Positions 21,611 through 29,631 of a stretch of 64,000 nucleotides of DNA are shown one piece after another. Within the stretch, counting starts at the first letter, position 1, and every line of letters starts with the position of its first letter. This DNA comes from Oceaniovalibus guishaninsula JLT2003 (lineage in GTDB: Bacteria > Pseudomonadota > Alphaproteobacteria > Rhodobacterales > Rhodobacteraceae). Made by a program: the position numbers and the translations under genes. The notes under the pieces are model-generated. The model made no database searches. It was not told the DNA's origin and saw nothing but the letters and a program-made list of their open reading frames with translations. The stretch covers positions 53,156 to 117,155 of the forward strand of contig NZ_AMGO01000001.1 of NCBI RefSeq assembly GCF_000299575.1, given 5' to 3'.

Positions 21611-21760
21611 TCGGGATAGCTAATTCCCGAGGACCTGATTTAACAGGTGGGAGCCAGGTGAACGAACCACGGTCCGATCAGAGCCAGCCCCCTCGGAAGT
21701 GCTTAAGGCCACCGGAATTCGATCCCGGCACGGGAAGGGCAGTACCCGCCTGCCCCTGAA
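21611..21760 (+). ncRNA. Candidate structured non-coding RNA, unassigned
   Basis: The 285-base gap 21561-21845 has no convincing ORF but several ordered helices: TCGGGA/TCCCGA (21611-16 with 21625-30), ACCTG/CAGGT closing an ATTTAA loop (21633-37 with 21644-48), CCGAGG/CCTCGG (21627-32 with 21691-96), CCGG/CCGG (21712-15 with 21725-28, loop containing TTCGAT) and GGGCAG/CTGCCC (21737-42 with 21750-55). The first and third compete, suggesting alternative folds. I tested it against tmRNA, RNase P, SRP RNA and tRNA signatures and found none; 6S RNA cannot be excluded. Strand is not certain. It could also be a leader for the MmcB gene. Confidence 0.4.
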
Positions 21761-21845
21761 TTAGGGTGCGCGGGCCTGCGCGGCAAGGGGTCGCTGACCA
21801 CGCGCAGGGCTTGATTTTCGTTTCCGTTCCGTTCACCAGACGGAC

Positions 21846-22307
<462 letters not shown>

Positions 22308-22310
22308 GCG

Positions 22311-22520
22311 TCAGCGCCCCTTGCGGCCCTTGGGCGCCGACAGGGTGCGCGCCACGGCGGCGGCGGCGCGGATTTCCTCGGCGATCTCCTCGGCTTCCTC
22401 GGGGTCGAAATCCAGGGGCAGGTCGATACCGTCGCCTTCCACATAAATCCGCACGTTCCCCTTATCCGTCGGCCCGATTTGCAGGTTCGCGCTTGTGTCG
22501 CTGGTGTCGTTGATACCCAT
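22311..22520 (-). CDS. DUF6324-like small protein
   Basis: A 69-residue soluble protein starting MGINDTSDTSANLQIGPTD, a pattern I associate with the Rhodobacterales family DUF6324. It has a short strand region (GNVRIYVEGDGIDLPLDF), an acidic helix (PEEAEEIAEEIRAAAAVAR) and a basic tail. The role is unknown. It is convergent with mmcB, with 3 bases between the stops. Confidence 0.75.
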   Translation of the reverse strand: MGINDTSDTSANLQIGPTDKGNVRIYVEGDGIDLPLDFDPEEAEEIAEEIRAAAAVARTLSAPKGRKGR

Positions 22521-22628
22521 GAGGTTCTCCGCATCTTCGGGTGTCGCCTAGCGCGCGTCCGCGCGGCTGGCAAGCGGTCGATGCGGACTTGCAATCGGCG
22601 GCATCGCTTTGTATCAGACAGCCCGAGT

Positions 22629-22705
22629 GCCGCCGTAGCTCAGTTGGTTAGAGCGCCTGATTGTGGATCAGGAGGTCCCCCGTTCGAGCCGGGGCGGTGG
22701 TACCA
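22629..22705 (+). tRNA. tRNA-His (GTG), CCA encoded, no G-1
   Basis: A full cloverleaf folds from GCCGCCG to CGGTGGT-A-CCA. The anticodon loop TTGTGGA gives GTG, the D arm is GCTC/GAGC and the T arm is CCCCG-TTCGAGC-CGGGG. The base before position 1 is T, so the universal G-1 is not encoded. The discriminator is A73 and the first pair is G1-U72. This is the known variant of a clade of Alphaproteobacteria with a matching unusual HisRS. Confidence 0.95.
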
Positions 22706-22708
22706 TCG

Positions 22709-23005
22709 CTAGTTTTCCGTCTGGATCGTCACGCGCTGCACGATCCGGCCGCCATCGGGCGGATAAATCAGGATCTCGTCGCTTTCCGTGACGACCGCGA
22801 TCCAGCCCGTTCCCATCGTGACGGCCATCGCCTTCTCGCCCTTGGGCAAGGTCAGGCTGGCGGGCAGGGACGGGGCGTTGTCGGGAAACCGCGTGACGAA
22901 CAGTCCGATCAGGACCACAAGCCCGATCATCATCGTTGCGGTCAGGCCCGTGACCAGCCATTTCAGCAGCACCAACCCGCGATCCGGTGAGGATATATCG
23001 ACCAT
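22709..23005 (-). CDS. DUF6476-like membrane protein
   Basis: A 98-residue protein: short cytoplasmic N-terminus, one transmembrane helix (about residues 13-36) and a periplasmic beta-rich part with GTGWIAVVTESDEILIYPPDG, followed by a final strand. The layout fits DUF6476, a Rhodobacterales family without known function. The start codon (23005-23003) overlaps that of the divergent pseudouridine synthase in the palindrome CATG; each gene must carry its ribosome-binding site inside the other. Its stop lies 3 bases from the tRNA-His CCA. Confidence 0.75.
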   Translation of the reverse strand: MVDISSPDRGLVLLKWLVTGLTATMMIGLVVLIGLFVTRFPDNAPSLPASLTLPKGEKAMAVTMGTGWIAVVTESDEILIYPPDGGRIVQRVTIQTEN

Positions 23006-24041
23006 GCCGCCTGTCCTACTGCGCGTCGTCATCGCGGACAACCCGCCCGCGCGACTGGACAAGGCGCTGGCCCGCGACGTGCCGCCCGATGCGCATCTCA
23101 GCCGGTCCCGGCTCGCCCGATTGATCGCCGACGGTTGCGTCAGCCGGAACGGCGCCGTTCTGACGCAGGGGACGGCCAGCGTCGCGGCGGGCGACGCCAT
23201 CGACATCGCCCTCGCTCCGCCGCGCGCCACCCATATCGCGCCCGAGGCACTTCCGCTTCGCATCGTGCACGAAGATGCGGACCTGCTGGTCATCGACAAG
23301 CCGGCGGGCATGGTCGTGCATCCTGCGCCCGGCTCGGCCTCGGGCACCCTGGTCAATGCGCTGCTGCACCATCTGGGCACGGACCTGTCGGGTGTGGGCG
23401 GCGTGGGGCGACCGGGGATCGTCCATCGCATCGACAAGGATACCAGCGGCCTGCTGGTCGTGGCCAAGACCGACCGTGCCCATCACGGACTGTCAGCGCA
23501 ATTCGCCGCCCACGATGTCGAGCGGGAATATGCCGCGATTTGCCATGGCGTCCCCGATCCCGGCGATCCGCGTCTGCGCGGCCTAGACGGTGTGACCGTC
23601 GAACCGGGTGCCGTAATGCGGATCGCGACGATGCTGGGACGCCATCCAGCCGACCGCCAGCGGCAGGCGGTGGTGAAATCCGGCCGGCATGCGATCACCC
23701 GCTTTCGCGTCGAACGCCCCCTGCGCGGGGCCGCCGCGCTGTTGCGCTGCTGGCTGGAAACGGGGCGCACGCACCAGATCCGGGTCCATCTGGCCTATGC
23801 CGGCCATTCGCTGCTGGGCGATCCCGTCTATGGCCGTCGCCGCGCGCTGTCGTCAAGGACGGCAGGGGAACGGGCGGCAGAGGCGGCCGGGCTTTTCCCG
23901 CGTCAGGCCCTCCACGCCGCGACACTGGGCTTCGTACACCCCGCGACCGGCGGCAGGATATCGTTCGCCAGCCCGCTTCCTTCCGACATGACCGCCCTTC
24001 TTGCCGCATTCGATGGCGAGACGGACGACACATCGCCGTGA
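23004..24041 (+). CDS. RluA/RluD-family pseudouridine synthase
   Basis: Isomerises uridines in rRNA to pseudouridine. The protein has 345 residues from ATG 23004: an N-terminal S4 RNA-binding domain (about 10-70) and the RluA-type catalytic domain with the catalytic Asp in HRIDKDTSGLLVVAKTD (about residues 138-154) and the GRTHQIRVHL motif near 255. This order is that of RluD (23S helix 69), although RluC-like specificity is possible. GGTGAGGA about 10 bases upstream of the ATG lies inside the oppositely oriented DUF6476-like gene. Confidence 0.92.
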   Translation: MPPVLLRVVIADNPPARLDKALARDVPPDAHLSRSRLARLIADGCVSRNGAVLTQGTASVAAGDAIDIALAPPRATHIAPEALPLRIVHEDADLLVIDKPAGMVVHPAPGSASGTLVNALLHHLGTDLSGVGGVGRPGIVHRIDKDTSGLLVVAKTDRAHHGLSAQFAAHDVEREYAAICHGVPDPGDPRLRGLDGVTVEPGAVMRIATMLGRHPADRQRQAVVKSGRHAITRFRVERPLRGAAALLRCWLETGRTHQIRVHLAYAGHSLLGDPVYGRRRALSSRTAGERAAEAAGLFPRQALHAATLGFVHPATGGRISFASPLPSDMTALLAAFDGETDDTSP

Positions 24042-24119
24042 CCGGCACATGTCATGCTGGAACACCCAGTCACGACAAGCCATTCCTTTCTCTGAAGGCA
24101 CTGATGCCAGCCGCTCGGG

Positions 24120-24148
24120 TTGAACTGAACCGTTCGGTTTACTATCTT
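24120..24148 (+). promoter_or_regulatory. Candidate rpoH promoter with internal palindrome
   Basis: TTGAAC at 24120-24125 and TATCTT at 24143-24148, separated by 17 bases, fit a sigma-70-type promoter 42 bases before the rpoH ATG. Within the spacer, AACCG-TT-CGGTT (24128-24139) is a perfect 5-bp palindrome that could be a repressor or activator site. The promoter class (RpoD or RpoH-type) is not certain. Confidence 0.4.
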
Positions 24149-24189
24149 GTAAGGGCAGGACTGTAGTGGTCCGTCGAAAGGGAGCGACA

Positions 24190-25086
24190 ATGGCAAGTTA
24201 CGCAAATCTGCCGGCCCCGTCCCCCGAACAGGGGCTGAACCGTTACCTTCAGGAAATCCGCAAGTTTCCGATGCTGGAGCCTGAAGAAGAATACATGCTG
24301 GCCAAGCGCTGGGTCGAGGATCACGATACCGAAGCGGCGCACAAGATGGTCACGTCGCATCTGCGCCTGGCGGCCAAGATCGCCATGGGCTATCGTGGCT
24401 ATGGCTTGCCGCAGGCCGAAGTCATATCCGAGGCGAATGTCGGGCTGATGCAGGCGGTCAAGAAGTTCGATCCCGAAAAGGGCTTCCGTCTGGCCACCTA
24501 TGCGATGTGGTGGATCCGTGCCTCGATCCAGGAATATGTCCTGCGGTCGTGGAGCATGGTAAAACTCGGCACCACCTCGGCTCAGAAGAAGCTGTTCTTC
24601 AACCTTCGGAAGGCGAAGAACCGCATTGGCGCCTTGGAAGAAGGCGATCTGCGACCCGAGAATGTCCAGCGCATCGCCAACGATCTCGGCGTGACCGAGG
24701 CCGAGGTCGTCAGCATGAACCGCCGGCTGTCGGGCGGCGACGCGTCGCTGAACGCCACGATCAGCAGCGACGGCGAGGGTGCGGCGCAATGGCAGGACTG
24801 GCTGGAGGACGAGGACGCCGACCAGGCGACCGATTATGCCGAACGGGACGAGCTCGAGACCCGGCGCGCACTTCTGGCCGACGCGATGGACGTGCTGAAC
24901 GACCGCGAGAAGGACATCCTTATGCAGCGCCGCCTTCAGGATCAGCCCGTCACGCTGGAGGAGTTGTCGGGGCAGTATTCCGTCAGTCGCGAACGTATCC
25001 GCCAGATCGAAGTGCGTGCCTTCGAGAAGCTGCAAAAGCGCATGACCGAACTGGCCGGCCAGAAGGGTCTTCTGGCGAACGCCTGA
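24190..25086 (+). CDS. rpoH: Heat-shock RNA polymerase sigma factor RpoH
   Basis: Alternative sigma-32 factor that directs heat-shock and stress transcription. The 298 residues have sigma regions 2 and 4 without the long RpoD insert. The diagnostic RpoH box QKKLFFNLR lies at 132-140, region 2.4 at FRLATYAMWWIRASIQEY, and the helix-turn-helix [18 protein letters not shown] near the C-terminus. ATG 24190 follows AAGGGAG; GTG 24166 is a less likely start. Rhodobacterales often carry two RpoH paralogues, and which one this is cannot be told from the window. Confidence 0.96.
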   Translation: MASYANLPAPSPEQGLNRYLQEIRKFPMLEPEEEYMLAKRWVEDHDTEAAHKMVTSHLRLAAKIAMGYRGYGLPQAEVISEANVGLMQAVKKFDPEKGFRLATYAMWWIRASIQEYVLRSWSMVKLGTTSAQKKLFFNLRKAKNRIGALEEGDLRPENVQRIANDLGVTEAEVVSMNRRLSGGDASLNATISSDGEGAAQWQDWLEDEDADQATDYAERDELETRRALLADAMDVLNDREKDILMQRRLQDQPVTLEELSGQYSVSRERIRQIEVRAFEKLQKRMTELAGQKGLLANA

Positions 25087-25099
25087 CGGCTGCGCTAAC

Positions 25100-25126
25100 C
25101 TGACGGCCGGCCCGGTCGGCCGTCAG
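25100..25126 (+). terminator. Perfect 10-bp hairpin after rpoH
   Basis: CTGACGGCCG (25100-25109) pairs perfectly with CGGCCGTCAG (25117-25126) around a GCCCGGT loop. There is no U-run after it, so it is not a classic intrinsic terminator, but its position 14 bases past the rpoH stop and just before the oxidoreductase gene suggests a pause, partial terminator or RNA-processing site. Confidence 0.4.
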
Positions 25127-25134
25127 GGGGCATC

Positions 25135-26091
25135 ATGCGGTGGGGTATTCTCGGGGCTTCCAAGTTTGCCCTGAACCATATGGCGCCGGCGATTCACGGC
25201 GCGCGCGGGTCGACCCTGGCCGCAATCGCCTCGCGCGATCCGGCCAAGGCCGCTACTTTTGTGGAACTCGTGCCCGATGTGACGATTCACGACGGCTATG
25301 ACGCGCTTCTGGACGATCCGCACATCGACGCCGTCTATATACCGCTACCCAATCATCTGCATGTCGAATGGTCGCTGAAGGCCCTTCACGCAGGCAAGCA
25401 TTTGCTTTGCGAAAAGCCGATGGCCATGCATGCGGCCGAGTTCGACGCCCTCATCCGTGCGCGAGACAAGACCGGTCGTCTTGCGGCCGAGGCGTTCATG
25501 ATCGTCCATCATCCGCAATGGACGACTATCCGCGACCTGTTGGCGGCCGGAACGATAGGGCCGCTCGTCCATGTCGATGCGGTGTTCACCTACGACAACG
25601 GCAACGATCCGCAGAATATCCGTAATCTCGTCGGGATGGGCGGTGGCGGTTTGCGCGATATCGGCGTTTACACGTTCGGTTCCGTGCGGTTCGCCACAGG
25701 GCAGGAACCGCTTGGGCTGACCGCCCGGCTGCGGATGGAAAAAGACTTCGACACCTTCGCCGAAGTCAACGCGGACTTTCCCGGCTTCACATATCATGCC
25801 ATCGTCTCGACCCGCATGCGCAAGCGCCAGCAGGTCGTCTTTCACGGGCGCACGGGCATCCTGACGCTGACGACACCGTTCAATGCAGGTGTCTACGATC
25901 AGGCGGAGTTGCGGATCGAAACGGACGAGAACGAAGTCACGATCCGTCGCTGGCCCGGCGTCAACCAGTATGTCCTTCAGGTCGAGGCCTTCACGCATGC
26001 CGCGTCGACTGGCAGCACCTACGTTCCCTCGCTGGAATTCAGCAAGGGAACGCAGGCCATGATCGACGCGGCGCTGGCACAGGGCGGCTGA
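25135..26091 (+). CDS. Gfo/Idh/MocA family oxidoreductase
   Basis: NAD(P)-dependent sugar or polyol dehydrogenase of the Gfo/Idh/MocA family; substrate unknown. The 318 residues have the N-terminal Rossmann motif GILGASKFA (about 4-12), the catalytic-lysine motif CEKPMA near residue 93 and GGGLRDIGVYTF in the C-terminal domain with the conserved Asp-Tyr pair. The ATG at 25135 lies just after a strong hairpin. Its TGA abuts the opposite stop of the pepF gene as TGATCA. Confidence 0.9.
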   Translation: MRWGILGASKFALNHMAPAIHGARGSTLAAIASRDPAKAATFVELVPDVTIHDGYDALLDDPHIDAVYIPLPNHLHVEWSLKALHAGKHLLCEKPMAMHAAEFDALIRARDKTGRLAAEAFMIVHHPQWTTIRDLLAAGTIGPLVHVDAVFTYDNGNDPQNIRNLVGMGGGGLRDIGVYTFGSVRFATGQEPLGLTARLRMEKDFDTFAEVNADFPGFTYHAIVSTRMRKRQQVVFHGRTGILTLTTPFNAGVYDQAELRIETDENEVTIRRWPGVNQYVLQVEAFTHAASTGSTYVPSLEFSKGTQAMIDAALAQGG

Positions 26092-27915
26092 TCAGCCCTC
26101 CATCGCTTCCAGTTCGTCGATCATGCCTTCGATCACCGTCAACCCCTTGTTCCAGAAGGCCGGGTCGCTGGCATCCAGACCGAACGGCGCAAGCAGGTCC
26201 TTGTGGTGCTTCGACCCGCCGGCGCGCAGCATCTCGAAATACTTCTCCTGGAAGTTCGGCGTGCCATCCTCATAGGCGGCATAGAGCGCGTTCACCAGCC
26301 CGTCGCCGAACGCATAGGCATAGACGTAGAAGGGCGAATGCACGAAATGGGGCACGTAGGTCCAGAAAACCTCGTATCCGTCCATGAAATCGAAGGCGGG
26401 GCCGAGTGATTCGGCCTGAACGGACATCCAAAGCGCGTTGATGGCGTCAGGCGTCAGCTCCCCATTGCGACGGGCGTCGTGCAGCTTGCATTCGAAATCG
26501 TAGAACGCGATCTGCCGCACCACGGTGTTGATCATATCCTCGACCTTGCCCGCCAGCAGAACCTTGCGCTGGCCCGCGTTGGTCGTGGATGCCAGCAGCT
26601 TGCGAAACGTCAGCATCTCGCCGAAGACGCTGGCGGTTTCCGCCAGCGTCAGCGGGGTCGAGGCCAGCAATTCGCCCTGGTCGGCCGCCAGGCGCTGGTG
26701 AACCCCGTGGCCCAGCTCATGCGCCAGCGTCATCACGTCCCGCGGTTTTCCAAGATAGTTCAACATGATATAGGGATGAACATCGGTAACGGCGGGATGG
26801 GCGAAGGCACCGGGCGCCTTGCCGGGCTTGACGCCGGCGTCGATCCACCCCCGGTTGAAGAACGGCTCGGCCAGCTTCGCCAGTTCGGGCGAAAAGTCAT
26901 CGTAGGCGTCCAACACCGTCTTTCGGGCATCGTCCCAGCCGATCGTGCGGGTCTCTTCCATTGGCAGGGGGGCGTTGCGGTCCCAGACCTGCATGCGGTC
27001 CAGCCCGAGCCAATTGCGTTTCAGTTCGTAATACCGGTGCGACAGACGCGGATAGGCGGCGACCACGGCGTTGCGCAGCGCCTCGACCACTTCGGGTTCG
27101 ACGTGGTTCGACAGATGGCGGCCGGTCTGCGGCGTGGGCATCTTGCGCCAGCGATCCTCGATCTCCTTCTCTTTGGTCAGCGTGTTGTGAATGCGGGCGA
27201 AGGTCTTGACGTTGTTGCCGAAAACGCCCGCAAGTTCGCGCGCGGCCGCTTCGCGAACGGTGCGGTCCTGCTCGGTCAGCAGGTTCAGCGTCGACTCGAT
27301 CCCCATGACCTCGCCATCGACCTCGAATTCCAGCCCGGCGATTGTTTCGTCGAAAAGCTTATTCCAGGCAGACGCGCCGACGACAGACTGATCGTGGAGG
27401 AAGCGCTCAAGCTCGTCGCTCAACTGATGGGGACGCATGGCGCGCAAGCGGTCGAAGACGGGCTTGTAACGGGCAAGATCGCCGTTCGCGGCAAACAGGC
27501 CATCGAGCCGGTCATCGGGTATCCTGTTGACTTCCAACGCGAAGAAGACCAGCGGGGCGGTAAATTGAGTGATCTTGTCCTGGCAGTCGGACAGGAAGGC
27601 GGCCCGGTCTGCATCGGTCGTCTGCTGGTAATACCGCAGTCCGGCATAGGACATGATCCGCCCGGCGATCCGGTCGATCCGTTCGTAGCGATGGACGCAA
27701 TCCAGCATCCCCGCCGCGTCGAGATGGGCGAGCTTCCCCTCGTAATCCTCAGAAAACGAGGCACATTCCGCTTCGACTTGGTCGAGGTCGCCGGCGATTT
27801 CGGGCGCGTCGGGGGCGGTGTAGAGGTCGGACAGATCCCAGACCGGCAACGCGCCAAGGTTCTTGCCGCCGGCGGTCGCGTTGGCGTCGTGGACGGGGCG
27901 GGGCAGATCGGGCAT
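26092..27915 (-). CDS. pepF: Oligoendopeptidase F, M3 family
   Basis: Cytoplasmic zinc metallopeptidase that degrades short peptides. It has 607 residues, the family norm. The catalytic HELGH lies at about residue 397 (TLAHELGHGVHQ), with the third zinc ligand Glu expected in LAETASVFGE about 25 residues on. ATG 27915 is chosen from homology (MPDLPRPV); a longer reading from 27990 only adds upstream sequence. The gene is transcribed in the same direction as the ligase gene ahead of it, with a 71-base gap. Confidence 0.95.
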   Translation of the reverse strand: MPDLPRPVHDANATAGGKNLGALPVWDLSDLYTAPDAPEIAGDLDQVEAECASFSEDYEGKLAHLDAAGMLDCVHRYERIDRIAGRIMSYAGLRYYQQTTDADRAAFLSDCQDKITQFTAPLVFFALEVNRIPDDRLDGLFAANGDLARYKPVFDRLRAMRPHQLSDELERFLHDQSVVGASAWNKLFDETIAGLEFEVDGEVMGIESTLNLLTEQDRTVREAAARELAGVFGNNVKTFARIHNTLTKEKEIEDRWRKMPTPQTGRHLSNHVEPEVVEALRNAVVAAYPRLSHRYYELKRNWLGLDRMQVWDRNAPLPMEETRTIGWDDARKTVLDAYDDFSPELAKLAEPFFNRGWIDAGVKPGKAPGAFAHPAVTDVHPYIMLNYLGKPRDVMTLAHELGHGVHQRLAADQGELLASTPLTLAETASVFGEMLTFRKLLASTTNAGQRKVLLAGKVEDMINTVVRQIAFYDFECKLHDARRNGELTPDAINALWMSVQAESLGPAFDFMDGYEVFWTYVPHFVHSPFYVYAYAFGDGLVNALYAAYEDGTPNFQEKYFEMLRAGGSKHHKDLLAPFGLDASDPAFWNKGLTVIEGMIDELEAMEG

Positions 27916-27986
27916 CGGGGTTCCTTCCTCGGTCAATGCTGCGCAGATAAGCCGGCGGGACGGAAACGCCAAGGGCGGCCCGCGCA

Positions 27987-29582
27987 TCAACCATAGGCGG
28001 CGAGCATTTCCTTCAAATCAGTCAATGTGTTGGCCTCGGTCATGGGCTTGTCGTGGCGCCATCGGGACATGCGCGGAAAGCGCAGCGCCACGCCGGATTT
28101 ATGGCGGGGGCTGGCCTGGATCCCTTCGAAGGCGATCTCGAACACATGGTGCGGCGTGACCTGACGGACCGGCCCGAACCTGTTCACGGTGTTCTTGCGG
28201 ACCCAGGCCGTGATCTGTTGAAACTCCTTGTCCGTCAACCCACTATAGGCCTTCGTGAAGGGAACCAGACCGTCGCCGTCGCGGACGGCGAAGGTGAAAT
28301 CGGTGAACAGGTTCGCGCGGCGGCCGGCGCCCTGCTGGGCATAGATCATCACCGCGTCGATGGTCAGCGGATCGACCTTCCATTTCCACCAATCGCCCTT
28401 GCGCCGCCCGTCGCGGTATGGGCTATTTTTCCGTTTCAGCATAACACCTTCGGCGGCGAAGCTGCGGCTGTCGGCGCGCAGGGCGGCAAGGTCGTTCCAT
28501 GTCGCGAAGTCCAGAAGCGGCGAGATACGCAGCGGCATCGCGCGGGGAACGGAACCTGCCAGTGATTCCAGCAGGTTGCGGCGGTCGGTGAAGGGACGCT
28601 GGCGGATGTCCTGCCCCTGCCATTCCAGCAGGTCATAGGCGTAAAGGATCACCGGCGCTTCCGTCAGCAGCTTCTTCGGCACGGTCCTGCGGCCGATGCG
28701 GCTTTGCAAGACATTGAATGATAAAGGATATTCGTCGCGCCATGCCAGAACCTCGCCGTCCAGGACGGTGCCGGGGGGGATGTGATCGGCCAGCGCGGCC
28801 AGTTCGGGGAAACGGTCGGTGATCAGTTCCTCGCCGCGGGACCAGAGGTGCCAATCGCCGCCGCGCAGGATCAACTGGCCGCGGATGCCGTCCCATTTGC
28901 GTTCGGCGGCCCAGTCGGCAGGCGGATCGTCGAGTGAGGAAGGGTCGCCATCCAGTTGATAGGCAAGGTAAAAAGGATAGGGCCGCGACAGGTCGGCGGC
29001 GGGATCGGGGCGCAGGACCAGCGTGTCGAAGCTGGTCGTGTCGGGGGTCCAGTCGCCCATCAGGCGATGGGCAAGGTCGGATTCCTCGATGCCGGTGGCG
29101 CGGGAAAGGGCGCGGGTCATCAGCTTGCGGCTGACGCCCATTCGGAAGCCGCCGGTGATCAACTTGTTGAAAACAAACCGCTCGGTCGTTTCCAGACGGT
29201 CCCAGGCGTCGAGGATGCGCGCCTTGCGGACAGGTTCCTCGACACGGGCGAGGTTGCGGATCTCGTCGATCCAGTGGTTTAGGGGCAGGTCCGAAACATG
29301 GGCGGGATCGGGCAGGACGAGGGCGATCGTTTCGGCCAGATCGCCGACGATGGGATAGGATTCCTCGAACAACCACAAGGGGATAGAAGCCCGCTCGGCC
29401 GCCCATTCGCGCAGGCGGGTGGTGGTCACGGTGCGTTTCGGACGCCGCCCTGACAGCAGCGCGATGGTCCATAGACGGTCGGAATCGGGCGCCTGGCCGA
29501 AATAATCGGCCAGCGCATCGACCTTGGCGTTGACGCGCGTCGTCTGGTCCAGACGGGTAAAAAGGGCGGCGAAGCGTTTCAT
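27987..29582 (-). CDS. ATP-dependent DNA ligase (cisplatin-damage type)
   Basis: Seals DNA nicks through an enzyme-AMP intermediate. The 531-residue protein has an N-terminal helical DNA-binding domain (about 1-200), the nucleotidyltransferase core with the adenylated lysine in KWDG (Lys229), and an OB-fold domain ending in a basic stretch (ALRFPRMSRWRHDKP). This architecture, together with the exonuclease gene just upstream, matches the damage-response ligase cassette known in many bacteria. ATG 29582 is preferred; the leader carries repeated GTACARGTCGCG elements. The cassette's Lhr-like helicase and phosphoesterase genes are not adjacent here. Confidence 0.93.
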   Translation of the reverse strand: MKRFAALFTRLDQTTRVNAKVDALADYFGQAPDSDRLWTIALLSGRRPKRTVTTTRLREWAAERASIPLWLFEESYPIVGDLAETIALVLPDPAHVSDLPLNHWIDEIRNLARVEEPVRKARILDAWDRLETTERFVFNKLITGGFRMGVSRKLMTRALSRATGIEESDLAHRLMGDWTPDTTSFDTLVLRPDPAADLSRPYPFYLAYQLDGDPSSLDDPPADWAAERKWDGIRGQLILRGGDWHLWSRGEELITDRFPELAALADHIPPGTVLDGEVLAWRDEYPLSFNVLQSRIGRRTVPKKLLTEAPVILYAYDLLEWQGQDIRQRPFTDRRNLLESLAGSVPRAMPLRISPLLDFATWNDLAALRADSRSFAAEGVMLKRKNSPYRDGRRKGDWWKWKVDPLTIDAVMIYAQQGAGRRANLFTDFTFAVRDGDGLVPFTKAYSGLTDKEFQQITAWVRKNTVNRFGPVRQVTPHHVFEIAFEGIQASPRHKSGVALRFPRMSRWRHDKPMTEANTLTDLKEMLAAYG

Positions 29583-29587
29583 GCGAT

Positions 29588-29631
29588 ACGTACAAATTGT
29601 ACAGGTCGCGGGCAAAAACGTACAAGTCGCG
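29588..29631 (-). promoter_or_regulatory. Repeat cluster in the ligase leader, possible operator or promoter
   Basis: In the 49 bases between the exonuclease stop and the ligase start, GTACARGTCGCG occurs twice (29599-29610 and 29620-29631), offset by 21 bases or two helical turns. ACGTACAA also occurs twice (29588 and 29618), and TGTACA is a self-complementary core. On the minus strand TTGTAC and TACAAT are 18 bases apart and could serve as -35/-10 for a nearly leaderless ligase transcript. Regular spacing suggests protein binding; the factor is unknown. Confidence 0.4.

Noticed and set aside
21611..21760. The structured segment as tmRNA, RNase P RNA, SRP RNA or a tRNA.
   Set aside because: No tag-peptide codons, no RNase P or SRP core motifs and no complete cloverleaf; only the loop TTCGAT is tRNA-like.
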